Below, piece by piece: positions 42,998-50,167 of a stretch of 64,000 nt of DNA. The stretch covers positions 1 to 64,000 of the forward strand of contig QHUS01000048.1 of the NCBI GenBank assembly GCA_003222035.1, written 5' to 3'. The notes under the pieces are model-generated. The model did not search any database. It worked only from the letters and a program-made list of their open reading frames with translations, and was not told where the DNA came from. Numbering within the stretch: position 1 is the stretch's first letter; each line of letters opens with the position of its first letter. The position numbers and the translations under genes were made by a program. The DNA is from Gemmatimonadota bacterium (GTDB taxonomy: Bacteria > Gemmatimonadota > Gemmatimonadetes > Gemmatimonadales > GWC2-71-9).

Positions 42998-43762
42998 TCA
43001 TGCCGCCGCCATGAACGCCCTGCACTCCGGGTGGTCCGAGCGCCGGAACTCCTCCGGCGTCCCGAGGAACGCGAGTCGCCCCTCGTGCATGAGCCCGATG
43101 CGCGTCCCCAGACGCAGGCCCTCGCGCACATCGTGCGTCACGAAGACCATACCCTTGCCGAGTCGACCCTCGAGCGCCTGGAACTCGCGCTGCAGCTCGA
43201 CGCGCGTGATCGGATCGAGCGCCCCGAATGGCTCGTCGAGCAGCAACAGCGGTGGATCAGCGGCGAGCGCGCGCGCGACTCCCACGCGTTGGCGTTGGCC
43301 TCCCGAGAGCTCGTGCGGGTACCGCGCCGCAAACCGCTCCGGGTCGAGACCCACGAGCGTCAGCAACTCGCGCACTCGCGCGGCGATGCGCGGCGGCGGC
43401 CACCCATCGAGCCGCGGAACGAGTCCCACGTTCCGCTCCACCGTGAAGTGCGGGAACAGCCCCACCTCCTGGATCACGTAGCCGATCCGGCGCCGCAGCT
43501 TCGTCGCCGGCACGTCAGCCGCCCGTTCCCCCGCGACGCGCACGTCGCCGGCGGTGGGCTCGAGCAACCGGTTGATCAACTTCAGTGTGGTGGTCTTGCC
43601 CGACCCGCTGCGCCCCAGCAGCACGAGCGTTTCGCCGGCGCCGACCGTGAACGACACGTCCTGCACGAGGGCGCGCCCGCCTTCCCGCCCCCGTCCCCCG
43701 TCCCTCGTCCCCCGTCCCGGCAGCTCGTAACTGAGCCCCCGTACCTCCAGGGCGGCCGTCAC
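42998..43762 (-). CDS. OpuC/EgtU-type ABC ATPase
   Basis: A 254-residue ATPase energising the importer. Walker A LLGRSGSGKTTTLKLIN, Q-loop VIQEVGLFP, signature LSGGQRQRVGVARALA, Walker B PLLLLDEPFGALDP, H-loop FVTHDVREGL. The lid segment LVPRLDGWPPPRI is a usual ABC glycine-betaine-type region; no CBS domains at the C-terminus, unlike ProV. A 15-residue insertion GRGTRDGGRGREGG after LSYELP near residue 16 is encoded by five GGGACGG-like heptamers (35 bp) and is absent from family consensus. It starts in a 4-nt overlap with the EgtD-like stop. Confidence 0.92.
   Translation of the reverse strand: MTAALEVRGLSYELPGRGTRDGGRGREGGRALVQDVSFTVGAGETLVLLGRSGSGKTTTLKLINRLLEPTAGDVRVAGERAADVPATKLRRRIGYVIQEVGLFPHFTVERNVGLVPRLDGWPPPRIAARVRELLTLVGLDPERFAARYPHELSGGQRQRVGVARALAADPPLLLLDEPFGALDPITRVELQREFQALEGRLGKGMVFVTHDVREGLRLGTRIGLMHEGRLAFLGTPEEFRRSDHPECRAFMAAA
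43684..43718. repeat. Heptamer repeat (CCGTCCC family) inside the ABC ATPase gene
   Basis: Five 7-bp units (CCCGCCC, CCGTCCC, CCGTCCC, TCGTCCC, CCGTCCC), the reverse complement family of the array at 12804-12838. The array is translated as a Gly/Arg/Asp linker close to the N-terminus of the ATPase, between two strands where a loop is tolerated. Confidence 0.85.
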
Positions 43763-44697
43763 GTCCGACCGGCCAGAACCATGAGAAACCGCTCGTCATC
43801 GCTCACGCCTTGCCACCGCGCGGCGAGACCTGCATCGGAGAGAATCCGGAGGAACGTATCGGCGGCGTACTTGTACGAGTGGTTCATGGCGACCCGCTCC
43901 CCCCGCTCGACGCGCATGGCTTCGCCGCCCATGGATGCCTCGACGTCGCGGGCGGCGCGGAAATGCTTGGGGATCAGGTGGAGGCCCGGCAGGCGGGGGT
44001 CGTCCGCCGCGCCGAAGACGAGCTCGCCATCCGTATCCCGAATGCCGACGGCGTTGAGCGGCGCCCACGCGAAACGACGGTTCAGCGGATTGTCATAGCC
44101 CGCGACCGTGGTGTCGCCGGCGTAGATCTCCCCGTCGACGAGCAGCACGTCATCCGGCCGGAGCAGTCGCGCGAGCTCCCGCGCCTCCGCAATGGGATCG
44201 AACGCGCCGAGGGTGTTGCCGATCAGCAGGATGAGGCGCCGTGGGGCTTCGGGCTCGGCAGCGAGCGCCGCCAGGTGGGCGGGCTTGGTGAAGTCAGCCT
44301 TGATCCCCTGCGCGGGGAAGCCCGCGCCGAGCGCGCCCGCGCACGCCATCTCGAGCAGCGCCTGGCTCGTGTCGACGGGGACGTAGGACACGCGCAGACC
44401 GCGCTCGCGCAACGCCTCGAGCAGGAGGAGGTCCTTGTCGCCCTGCCCCGCGCCGAGGCTCACCACCTCGAGAGGGGCGACCGGCAACAGCCGCGCGAGA
44501 TCGGCGCGGGCGCGTGCCATGAGAGAGCGTGAGCGCACGAAGTTGCGGTACGCGCCGTCCGAGCAAAGGGCCAGCCACGCGCGCACCGACAGCGGGAACC
44601 AGTAGAAGAATTTCTCGGGGAGACGGCGCTCCCCAAACGCGCGAACAAACTCGTCAGCGAGATCGTTCTCGGTGAGCAGCGCCTGAATCGAGATCAT
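43759..44697 (-). CDS. EgtD-like SAM-dependent methyltransferase
   Basis: A 312-residue protein of the Methyltransf_33/EgtD superfamily. SAM loop VVSLGAGQGDKDLLLLEAL, then VPVDTSQALLEMA, and the acidic loop GNTLGAFDPIAEARELARLL; C-terminal part MNHSYKYAADTFLRILSDAGL resembles the EgtD substrate end with Ser-x-Lys-Tyr. EgtD makes trimethylhistidine for ergothioneine; whether histidine is the substrate here is unknown, and no EgtB, EgtC or EgtE is in the window. It heads a six-gene operon with an OpuC/EgtU-type importer. The start is the ATG after a heptamer array; a further upstream ATG would translate the array. Confidence 0.78.
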   Translation of the reverse strand: MISIQALLTENDLADEFVRAFGERRLPEKFFYWFPLSVRAWLALCSDGAYRNFVRSRSLMARARADLARLLPVAPLEVVSLGAGQGDKDLLLLEALRERGLRVSYVPVDTSQALLEMACAGALGAGFPAQGIKADFTKPAHLAALAAEPEAPRRLILLIGNTLGAFDPIAEARELARLLRPDDVLLVDGEIYAGDTTVAGYDNPLNRRFAWAPLNAVGIRDTDGELVFGAADDPRLPGLHLIPKHFRAARDVEASMGGEAMRVERGERVAMNHSYKYAADTFLRILSDAGLAARWQGVSDDERFLMVLAGRT

Positions 44698-44699
44698 GC

Positions 44700-44727
44700 A
44701 GGGTTGAGAGTTACTGGTTGACGGGTT
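44700..44727. repeat. Heptamer repeat (GGTTGAC family) before the EgtD-like gene
   Basis: Four 7-bp units (AGGGTTG, AGAGTTA, CTGGTTG, ACGGGTT) that begin 2 nt upstream of the EgtD-like ATG and extend into the divergent promoter region; the -35 box proposed for the peptide gene overlaps the last two units. Confidence 0.6.
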
Positions 44728-44746
44728 CGACGGCAACCCGTAGCAT
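44718..44746 (+). promoter_or_regulatory. Candidate sigma-70-type promoter of the peptide cluster
   Basis: TTGACG and TAGCAT separated by exactly 17 nt, about 45 nt upstream of the peptide ATG. The spacer contains GGGTT and AACCC arms that can pair. The -35 lies inside a heptamer array, so the array may have created the promoter. Confidence 0.55.
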
Positions 44747-44791
44747 TCTCCGAACGGCCGTCCTTACTGATTCCTAGTCGAAGGAGGATGT

Positions 44792-44884
44792 ATGCAGATC
44801 GTCGAGACGCAGGAACTCGTCCCCAGCTGTCATCGTCCCGAAATCGTCGAGACGGCGGAGCTGGTACCTACCTGCCACTCCTAA
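44792..44884 (+). CDS. Candidate RiPP precursor peptide with duplicated IVETxELVPxCH core
   Basis: A 30-residue peptide, preceded by AAGGAGG. After Met-Gln it consists of two near-identical copies of IVETxELVPxCH joined by Arg-Pro-Glu, ending CHS. Each copy carries a single Cys followed by His. The second copy differs by Gln to Ala and Ser to Thr, with synonymous changes in several codons, so the repeat is kept at protein level. It is too short for usual gene calling and is overlapped by an out-of-frame ATG four bases earlier that runs on into the next gene. It precedes modification-enzyme genes of the MNIO type, which act on Cys-containing peptides. I see no distinct leader, so the enzyme recognition element may lie in the repeats. 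Confidence 0.78.
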   Translation: MQIVETQELVPSCHRPEIVETAELVPTCHS

Positions 44885-44895
44885 CGGAGCGGTCG

Positions 44896-46020
44896 ATGCG
44901 CCCGGGGGCCCGGATTGACGTCGGGCCCCCTTCGCGTTTTCTGGCGCCCGGACCCCGCCTCGGCTTCGGGGCGTGGGCGATCGGGGGAACCGACTGGGGT
45001 AGAGCCGGTGACGACGCCGATCGCCTCGCGACCGTCTGCTATGCGCTCGAGCGCGGCATCACCTTCTTCGACACGGCGCCCGCCTATGGGGACGGCGCTT
45101 CCGAGACCCTGCTCGGCCGGGCACTGCGCTCGGACCGCGCACGCGTCACCATCGCGACCAAGGTAGGCCCGCGTGACGACCCGAGGCGGTCCCTCGAGGC
45201 GTCGCTGCGGCGCCTGGCGACCGAGTACGTCGACCTGCTCCAGTTACACGAGACGCTGAGCGACTGGGAGCGGCAGCTCGAGCAGCTCGTCACACTGCAG
45301 CATGAAGGAAAGGCGCGGGCGGTCGGCCTGTGCAACGCGACGCATCGCCAGCTCGCGCGGGCGCTCGAGATCGCACCCCTCGCCGCGTACCAGGGTCCCT
45401 ACAACGTGATCGATCGCGACGTGGAGCAGCGAGAGTTGCCGCTGTGCCGGGACCGGGGGCTCGCGTTTCTCGCCTATCGGCCCCTTGCCTCGGGGTTGCT
45501 CACCGGCAAGTACGACGCGCCGCCGGCCTTCCCGGAGAACGACCATCGGCGCAAGCTCTATTGGTTCAAAGGAAGAGAGTTCGAGCGCCGACGGGCCGTG
45601 GTGGCCGGGCTGCGCCCGCTGGCACAGGATCTCGACCTGCCGCTCGCCGCACTCGCGCTCGCGTGGCTGCTGGCGCAGCCCGGCGTTTCCATCGTGCTGG
45701 CGGGTGCCCGCGGCAAGGCGCAGGTTGATGACAATCTCGCTGGCACCCGACCCCTGGCACCTGAAACCGTGTCGCGCATCGACGCCCTCGTCACCGCGAC
45801 ATTCCGGCTCCCACGTGCCACGGAGACGGTCCGGCAGCGGGCCGCGGCCTGGGGGGAGCGCGAGCGGTTCGTGGTCGAGCGGCTGGATGGACGGGCGAGC
45901 GCCGAGGCGGTGGCGGCCGCCTGGACCGACCGTGGCGGGGTGCCAATGGTTGCCGCGCAGGTCAAGGTGTTTTGTGACCAACTCGCCGAGCAGGGGTTAG
46001 TAGTAACAGACACCGCGTAA
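44896..46020 (+). CDS. Aldo-keto reductase fused to a PqqD-like (RRE) domain
   Basis: A 374-residue protein. Residues 15-300 are an aldo-keto reductase barrel: FFDTAPAYGDGASETLLGRAL with the catalytic Asp and Tyr, IATKVGPRDD with the Lys, LLQLHETLSDW with the His, and a C-terminal NADPH segment (SIVLAGARGKAQVDDNL). Residues about 319-374 (FVVERLDGRASAEAVAAAW, VFCDQLAEQGLVV) resemble PqqD-type RiPP recognition elements, a short winged-helix that binds precursor peptides. The insertion GTRPLAPETV is encoded by four TGGCACC-type heptamers. The ATG lies 11 nt after the peptide stop behind an ACGGAGCGG. It may reduce the modified peptide. Confidence 0.85.
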   Translation: MRPGARIDVGPPSRFLAPGPRLGFGAWAIGGTDWGRAGDDADRLATVCYALERGITFFDTAPAYGDGASETLLGRALRSDRARVTIATKVGPRDDPRRSLEASLRRLATEYVDLLQLHETLSDWERQLEQLVTLQHEGKARAVGLCNATHRQLARALEIAPLAAYQGPYNVIDRDVEQRELPLCRDRGLAFLAYRPLASGLLTGKYDAPPAFPENDHRRKLYWFKGREFERRRAVVAGLRPLAQDLDLPLAALALAWLLAQPGVSIVLAGARGKAQVDDNLAGTRPLAPETVSRIDALVTATFRLPRATETVRQRAAAWGERERFVVERLDGRASAEAVAAAWTDRGGVPMVAAQVKVFCDQLAEQGLVVTDTA

Positions 46021-46030
46021 CGGACGACGG

Positions 46031-46819
46031 ATGACGCAGGTCACGATCGGGGCGTTCTACAACCCCCACCTGGGCAAGGAATTGGCGCAGGCGGATGGCA
46101 TCGACCATCTCGCAATGGCCGACCCGCCGGCGACTGCCGATCCGTGGTGGCCAGCCATCCGCGAGCGTTACACGCTGCTGCTGCACGACTATTTGGGGCA
46201 GCTCTCCGAGCCGCTCGACGAGCGCTCGATACAGCGCGCTCGCGGGCTGGCGGAGCTGTACCGCACGCCCTGGGTGGCCGAGCACTTCCAGTGCCTGCAC
46301 ACCGAGGACGGTCGCTACAACCTCAACTACGTCTTCCCGCCGCTCTATACCGAGGAGTTTCTCGACCGCTTTGTCCGCAACGCGAACGCGCTCAAGGGCC
46401 GCCTCGACCAGCCGCTCGTTATGGAGAACATCCCGGGCTTCTTCGACGTCAAGGCAAGCCAGATGCTCGAGCCGGTGTGGCTGCGTCGGTTCTTCGAAGC
46501 GACGGGCGTCGGCTTCCTACTCGACCTGCCGCACGTCTGGCTGGAGGCGCACTACCACGATATTTCGCCGCGGCGCTGGCTCGTAGAGTTCCCCCTCGAT
46601 CACGTGGTGGAGCTACACGTCGCGGGTGTCGAGCACGACCGGGATCTCGACGGTCCCTGGATCGCGCCCGCCGAGCCGTCGGATGAAATGCTCGACTTCG
46701 CCGCGTATGCGGTGACCCGGTGTCCGCGGGCGCGCGCGGTCACGTTCGACGCGTTCTCCCCCTCGTTGACCGCCGAGGTCCTCCTCCGAAGCGTCGAGCG
46801 GATTCGAGGAGCGCTGTGA
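46031..46819 (+). CDS. Divergent DUF692 (MNIO) family protein
   Basis: A 262-residue TIM-barrel protein resembling DUF692 multinuclear non-heme iron oxidative enzymes, which modify cysteine-containing peptides (methanobactin MbnB, TglH and others). Matching segments in order: LLLHDYLGQLSEPLDERSI (HG-like His52), VAEHFQCLH (Glu84, His85), FPPLYTEEFLDRFVRN, PLVMENIPGFF (Glu132, Asn133), GFLLDLPHVWLEAHYHD (in place of LLDVNNVYV), HVVELHVAGVEHD (His196) and a closing AVTFDAFSP. The LLDVNN asparagine is replaced by Pro and the IDTH aspartate-histidine pair by DGPW, so the iron site may hold fewer metals. It follows the reductase by 10 nt and its stop overlaps the next gene. Confidence 0.82.
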   Translation: MTQVTIGAFYNPHLGKELAQADGIDHLAMADPPATADPWWPAIRERYTLLLHDYLGQLSEPLDERSIQRARGLAELYRTPWVAEHFQCLHTEDGRYNLNYVFPPLYTEEFLDRFVRNANALKGRLDQPLVMENIPGFFDVKASQMLEPVWLRRFFEATGVGFLLDLPHVWLEAHYHDISPRRWLVEFPLDHVVELHVAGVEHDRDLDGPWIAPAEPSDEMLDFAAYAVTRCPRARAVTFDAFSPSLTAEVLLRSVERIRGAL

Positions 46820-48015
46820 AAGCGATCGCCTTGCTGGTACTACTGCTGCAGGTAGAGGTTGTAGTGCCCGCGGGCACGCGCATTCCGATCCGCTTCGTAC
46901 AACGCATCACGAGCGGAAGAGACACGGTCGGCAGCGAGGTGCTGGTGCAAACGGTGGGGGCGGTGGTGCAGGATTCCTGCACGATCATCCCGCCGTACCT
47001 GCGCGCGAAGGGGCGGATCGTTCTCTCAAAAGGCGGAGGGCGGTTCGGCCGCCATGGCCAGCTGGGGCTGGAATTCGACTCGCTGGAGATCCGTCGCGGG
47101 CGCTGGGTCCCCATCTCAGGTGTCCTCGACACGCTCGAGTACGCCCATCCGGGGACGCTCACGGATTCCGGGTTCGTGTCCAGCGGAAAGATGTCGGTCG
47201 GCGGCGTCGGCAAGAAGCTCGTGCCCGCGGGCGTTGCGGTGGCGGCGGACTTGGCTGCTGTCCCGGTGGCCGTGATCGGGGGCGTTTCGCTCGCGCGTCG
47301 TGGGCCCCCAATGCGCATTTTCGTAGGGGAGCTCGGCGGCATCCGGCTCACCGAACCGCTCGTCTGGGCGAGCACGGAGGCGTGCCAGCCCGTGGCTCCG
47401 CACGCGGAGACGGCGGTGTTACCGGACCTGCCAACCTTCATGCCCCGCTCGGAGAACCGTACCGGGACTGTGCTGGGCGACCCCTTCAACGTGCTGTTGC
47501 TCGGCACGGCCGGGGAGATCGACAGCGCGTTCCGGGCCGCTGGCTGGCTCCCTGCCGACAAGCGATCGGTGCTCACGGTGACGCGTGAGATCACCGCCGC
47601 GATCGCGAGCCGACCAGCCAACACGGCGCCCGTGAGCACGCAATACTTCGATGGGCGACCGCAGGAGCTGGCGTACGAGCTCCCCGGACCGAACGTCCGG
47701 ATTCGTCATCACATCCGGATCTGGCAGCTGGACAGCCTGTCCCACGTCTGGGTCGGCGCGGCGAACAAGGACGTTGGCGTGATCTTCAAGCCCTGGGAAC
47801 CCGAGGCCACTCACCGCATCGAGCCGCACGTCGATTGGGAGCGGGACCGGATCGTGCACGACCTCGAGGCCAGCGGCTGTGCCGACTTGCTGGACTACAA
47901 GAGCCTCCCCGGCGCCATGACCGAGGGACGCAATGTTTCCGGTCAGAAGCTCTTCTCGGACGGGCGAACCGCTGTGGTGCGCCTGCGATCGTGTAACGAC
48001 CCGGAAACCCCGTGA
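46816..48015 (+). CDS. Secreted protein with LssY-like C-terminal domain
   Basis: A 399-residue exported protein from a GTG in a GTGA overlap. The N-terminal 20 residues (KAIALLVLLLQVEVVVPAG) form a signal or membrane anchor. Residues 20-130 form a beta-rich domain (TSGRDTVGSEVLVQTVGAVVQ, EFDSLEIRRGRWVPISGVL) with a helical membrane-proximal hairpin around 150-175. Residues about 230-385 match LssY_C: NVLLLGTAGEIDSAFRAAGW, ELAYELPGPNVRIRHHIRIWQL, VWVGAANKDVGVIFKP and EPHVDWERDRIVHDLE. Its role in the peptide pathway is unknown; it could process or export the product. Confidence 0.75.
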   Translation: MKAIALLVLLLQVEVVVPAGTRIPIRFVQRITSGRDTVGSEVLVQTVGAVVQDSCTIIPPYLRAKGRIVLSKGGGRFGRHGQLGLEFDSLEIRRGRWVPISGVLDTLEYAHPGTLTDSGFVSSGKMSVGGVGKKLVPAGVAVAADLAAVPVAVIGGVSLARRGPPMRIFVGELGGIRLTEPLVWASTEACQPVAPHAETAVLPDLPTFMPRSENRTGTVLGDPFNVLLLGTAGEIDSAFRAAGWLPADKRSVLTVTREITAAIASRPANTAPVSTQYFDGRPQELAYELPGPNVRIRHHIRIWQLDSLSHVWVGAANKDVGVIFKPWEPEATHRIEPHVDWERDRIVHDLEASGCADLLDYKSLPGAMTEGRNVSGQKLFSDGRTAVVRLRSCNDPETP

Positions 48016-48791
48016 CCGGCGGCCGGACCGACCGGGCCTTGCAGGACGACGTGATCCGCGCCCTGTCCGACGCCCGGTACCGCGCGTCGGCTGAATGGCG
48101 CCGCCGTGCGCTCGCGGACCCCGACCGGGTGGAGCGGTACGCGCGCTTTCTGGCGCGACACTTCTACTACGAGCGTGCCGTCCACTTCTTCAAGTACTCG
48201 CGCGCGCTCGCGCGGGTGACCGGCCGTCGACCCGAAGCCGCTCTCACGAGCTCGGCGTTCGACGCTCTGCTCCCCACCCTCGTGCTCGGCAGCCGGGAGA
48301 CCGCTGCCGCGGTCGCACGAATCGTCGTTGCGTACCTCGGGGCCGGACCCGCGGTGGTGCCGTATCTGCCAGATCTGCTGCGCTACGAGGAAGCGATGAT
48401 GGTGGTGGAAGCGGGGTCCCGGGTGTGGCGGGACGGAGGGAATGGGGACGACGGAAGAGGGAGGGGCGTGGCTCCGCGGACAGTCGAGGGTACGGTGCTA
48501 TTGGAGCTGGCGTACGACCTTCCCGCGGTCCTGCCCAAACTGCTGCAGCCCTGGATGGACGTACCGCCGGCCCCCGAGCGGCCTATTAAGCTGCTCGTCG
48601 CACGATCGCCACACGGGCGGGTCGCCGTGGCCCGCAGCGACGAGAGCGTGGCGGCGGTGATCGAGCTTGCGGACGGCAAGCGGACGCTCCAGGACCTCGC
48701 CACCGATGCCCGACTGGACCTCCCCACACTCGAAGCGACGGTCAAGAACCTCGTCGAGTTGGGTGCCGTCCGGTTCTCGACCGGAAGTTGA
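48012..48791 (+). CDS. DUF692-partner-like protein with C-terminal winged helix
   Basis: A 259-residue protein from a GTG overlap. Residues 1-140 are helical (RYARFLARHFYYERAVHFFKY, VAYLGAGPAVVPYLPDLLRYEEAMMVVEAG), reminiscent of the DUF2063-like partners (such as MbnC/TglI type) that bind the precursor for MNIO enzymes. Residues 175-259 contain a winged-helix/PqqD-like domain (VAVARSDESVAAVIELADGKRTLQDLATDARLD, LPTLEATVKNLVELGAV). Between them WRDGGNGDDGRGRG is translated from a GGGACGG-type repeat at about 48428-48470. Together with the preceding DUF692 protein it probably forms the modifying complex. The identification rests on pattern and context, not on a clear signature. Confidence 0.68.
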   Translation: MTGGRTDRALQDDVIRALSDARYRASAEWRRRALADPDRVERYARFLARHFYYERAVHFFKYSRALARVTGRRPEAALTSSAFDALLPTLVLGSRETAAAVARIVVAYLGAGPAVVPYLPDLLRYEEAMMVVEAGSRVWRDGGNGDDGRGRGVAPRTVEGTVLLELAYDLPAVLPKLLQPWMDVPPAPERPIKLLVARSPHGRVAVARSDESVAAVIELADGKRTLQDLATDARLDLPTLEATVKNLVELGAVRFSTGS

Positions 48792-48792
48792 C

Positions 48793-49155
48793 GTGGAGGT
48801 TCAGATCTTCGGAGTGAGAAAGAGCGCCGACACGCGCGCCGCGCTCCGCTTTTTTGCCGAGCGCCGGATCAGGACACATTTCGTGGATCTGAACGAGCGG
48901 GCGGCATCGGTCGGCGAGCTGCGGCGCTTCGCCACGAAGTTCGGCGCGCAGGCGCTGATCGACCTCGAGGGCAAGCGCTTCGCCGAGCTGGGCCTGAAAT
49001 CGGCGCAGCTCTCGGAGGAGCGCTGGCTCGAGCGCCTCAGCGTGGAGCCGCTGCTCCTCCGCATGCCCCTCGTGCGCCACCAGCAACAACTCACCGTGGG
49101 CCCGGCGGAAGAGAGCTGGCGCGCATGGGTCGCCGCCACGCGGACGCCCGCATAG
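48793..49155 (+). CDS. ArsC/Spx-like protein lacking the catalytic cysteine
   Basis: A 120-residue thioredoxin-fold protein of the ArsC/Spx family (VQIFGVRKSADTRAALRFFAERRI), beginning with a GTG one nucleotide after the preceding stop. The active-site Cys of arsenate reductases or the CxxC of Spx is replaced: the loop reads GVRKSADT instead of GIKNCDT. Later parts (SERWLERLSVEPLLLRMPLVRHQQQLTVG) match the family helix and cis-Pro strand. It therefore cannot reduce arsenate by the normal chemistry, and may be a protein-binding relative. It is placed at the end of the RiPP-like transcript. Confidence 0.82.
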   Translation: MEVQIFGVRKSADTRAALRFFAERRIRTHFVDLNERAASVGELRRFATKFGAQALIDLEGKRFAELGLKSAQLSEERWLERLSVEPLLLRMPLVRHQQQLTVGPAEESWRAWVAATRTPA

Positions 49156-49187
49156 CTTCCGTACCTGTCCCATCCCCGGAGCGGCTC

Positions 49188-49643
49188 GTGACCCCCAAGT
49201 ACGAAAGCGCCGATTTGCTGCTCAAGCTCTACGACCTGCGCCGTGAGCCGGTGTTGCGCAAGGCCCGCGCGTGGTTCCGCGCGCAGTTCGCGCCCGGCAG
49301 CGCGCAGGAGATACTGACGTTGTATCGCGGAAAAGCCAGCGCACCCTATCGCATGGTGACGACCTACTGGAACATGGCTGCCGCGCTTGTGCTGCACGGT
49401 GCCATCGATGAGCATATGTTCGCCGACGTGAACGGCGAGCACATCATGGTGTATGCGAAGATCCAACCGTTCATCGGTGAGCTACGTGCCGCATTCAACA
49501 ACCCCGGCTACCTCGACAAGCTGGAAGAGCTGATCCTGCGGATGCCCGACGCCCAGGCGCGCCTCGCGCGGTTCCAGCGACACGCGCCGTCCCAGAAGGC
49601 GGCGTCGAAGCGCCCCCCCCCCTCTCCCCGGAGGGCCGCATGA
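49188..49643 (+). CDS. Small helical protein, unknown function
   Basis: A 151-residue, mainly helical protein (SADLLLKLYDLRREPVLRKARAWF, APYRMVTTYWNMAAALVLHG, GYLDKLEELILRMPDAQARL). The GTG was chosen with GGAGCGG before it; an ATG at 49125 inside the previous gene is an alternative. The C-terminal 20 residues are basic and proline-rich from a C-run in the DNA. I recognise no family; a DUF4760-like or phasin-like helical bundle is possible. Its stop overlaps the DinB start. Confidence 0.68.
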   Translation: MTPKYESADLLLKLYDLRREPVLRKARAWFRAQFAPGSAQEILTLYRGKASAPYRMVTTYWNMAAALVLHGAIDEHMFADVNGEHIMVYAKIQPFIGELRAAFNNPGYLDKLEELILRMPDAQARLARFQRHAPSQKAASKRPPPSPRRAA

Positions 49644-50167
49644 CCGCCACCGCGATTCCCCGGCCCGCCGCCACCGAGCACTCACCGTATTACGCGACCT
49701 ACATCACCAAAGTCCCCGACGGCGACGTGCTCAAGATGCTGGAAGAGCAGCGCCGCGAGACGCAAGCGCTGCTGGCAGGCGTGTCCGACGCCAAGGCCCT
49801 GCACCGGTACGCGCCGGGCAAGTGGAGCGTCAAGGAGGTGATCGGTCACCTGTCGGACACCGAACGGGTGTTCTGTTACCGCGCGCTGACCTTCGCGCGC
49901 GGCGACGAGACCGCGTTGCCGGGCTTCGACGAAAAGGGCTGGACGCCTGCGGGGCGGTTCGATGGCCGTTCCCTCATGGATCTCGCCGGCGAATTCGACG
50001 CCGTGCGACGCGCGACGATCGCGCTGTTCTCGGGGATGGACGCGGAAGCGCTGGCGCGTCGCGGGACGGCCAACAAGAACCCGATCACGGTCCGCGCGCT
50101 CGCGTGGATCATTGCCGGGCACGAACGTCACCACGTCGCGATACTGCGCGAGCGCTACCTGGCATGA
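49640..50167 (+). CDS. DinB-family metal-binding protein
   Basis: A 175-residue four-helix bundle of the DinB superfamily. YAPGKWSVKEVIGHLSDTERVFCYRAL carries the first metal histidine, AWIIAGHERHHVAILRERYL the other two. Family members act as bacillithiol or mycothiol-type thiol transferases or have unknown roles. No signal peptide. Coupled by ATGA to the upstream gene and nearly overlapping the next hydrolase (4 nt), which suggests one long operon from 44792 to 51638. The thiol cofactor of this organism is not known. Confidence 0.9.
   Translation: MTATAIPRPAATEHSPYYATYITKVPDGDVLKMLEEQRRETQALLAGVSDAKALHRYAPGKWSVKEVIGHLSDTERVFCYRALTFARGDETALPGFDEKGWTPAGRFDGRSLMDLAGEFDAVRRATIALFSGMDAEALARRGTANKNPITVRALAWIIAGHERHHVAILRERYLA

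Noticed and set aside
44701-44760. tRNA-like GGTTCGAC element near 44720
   Set aside because: The surrounding bases do not form a cloverleaf; the match is part of the heptamer array.
44788-46020. One long reading frame from the ATG at 44788 into the aldo-keto reductase
   Set aside because: The first 36 residues are not reductase-like, and the overlapping +1 frame encodes the duplicated peptide with a better-placed Shine-Dalgarno.
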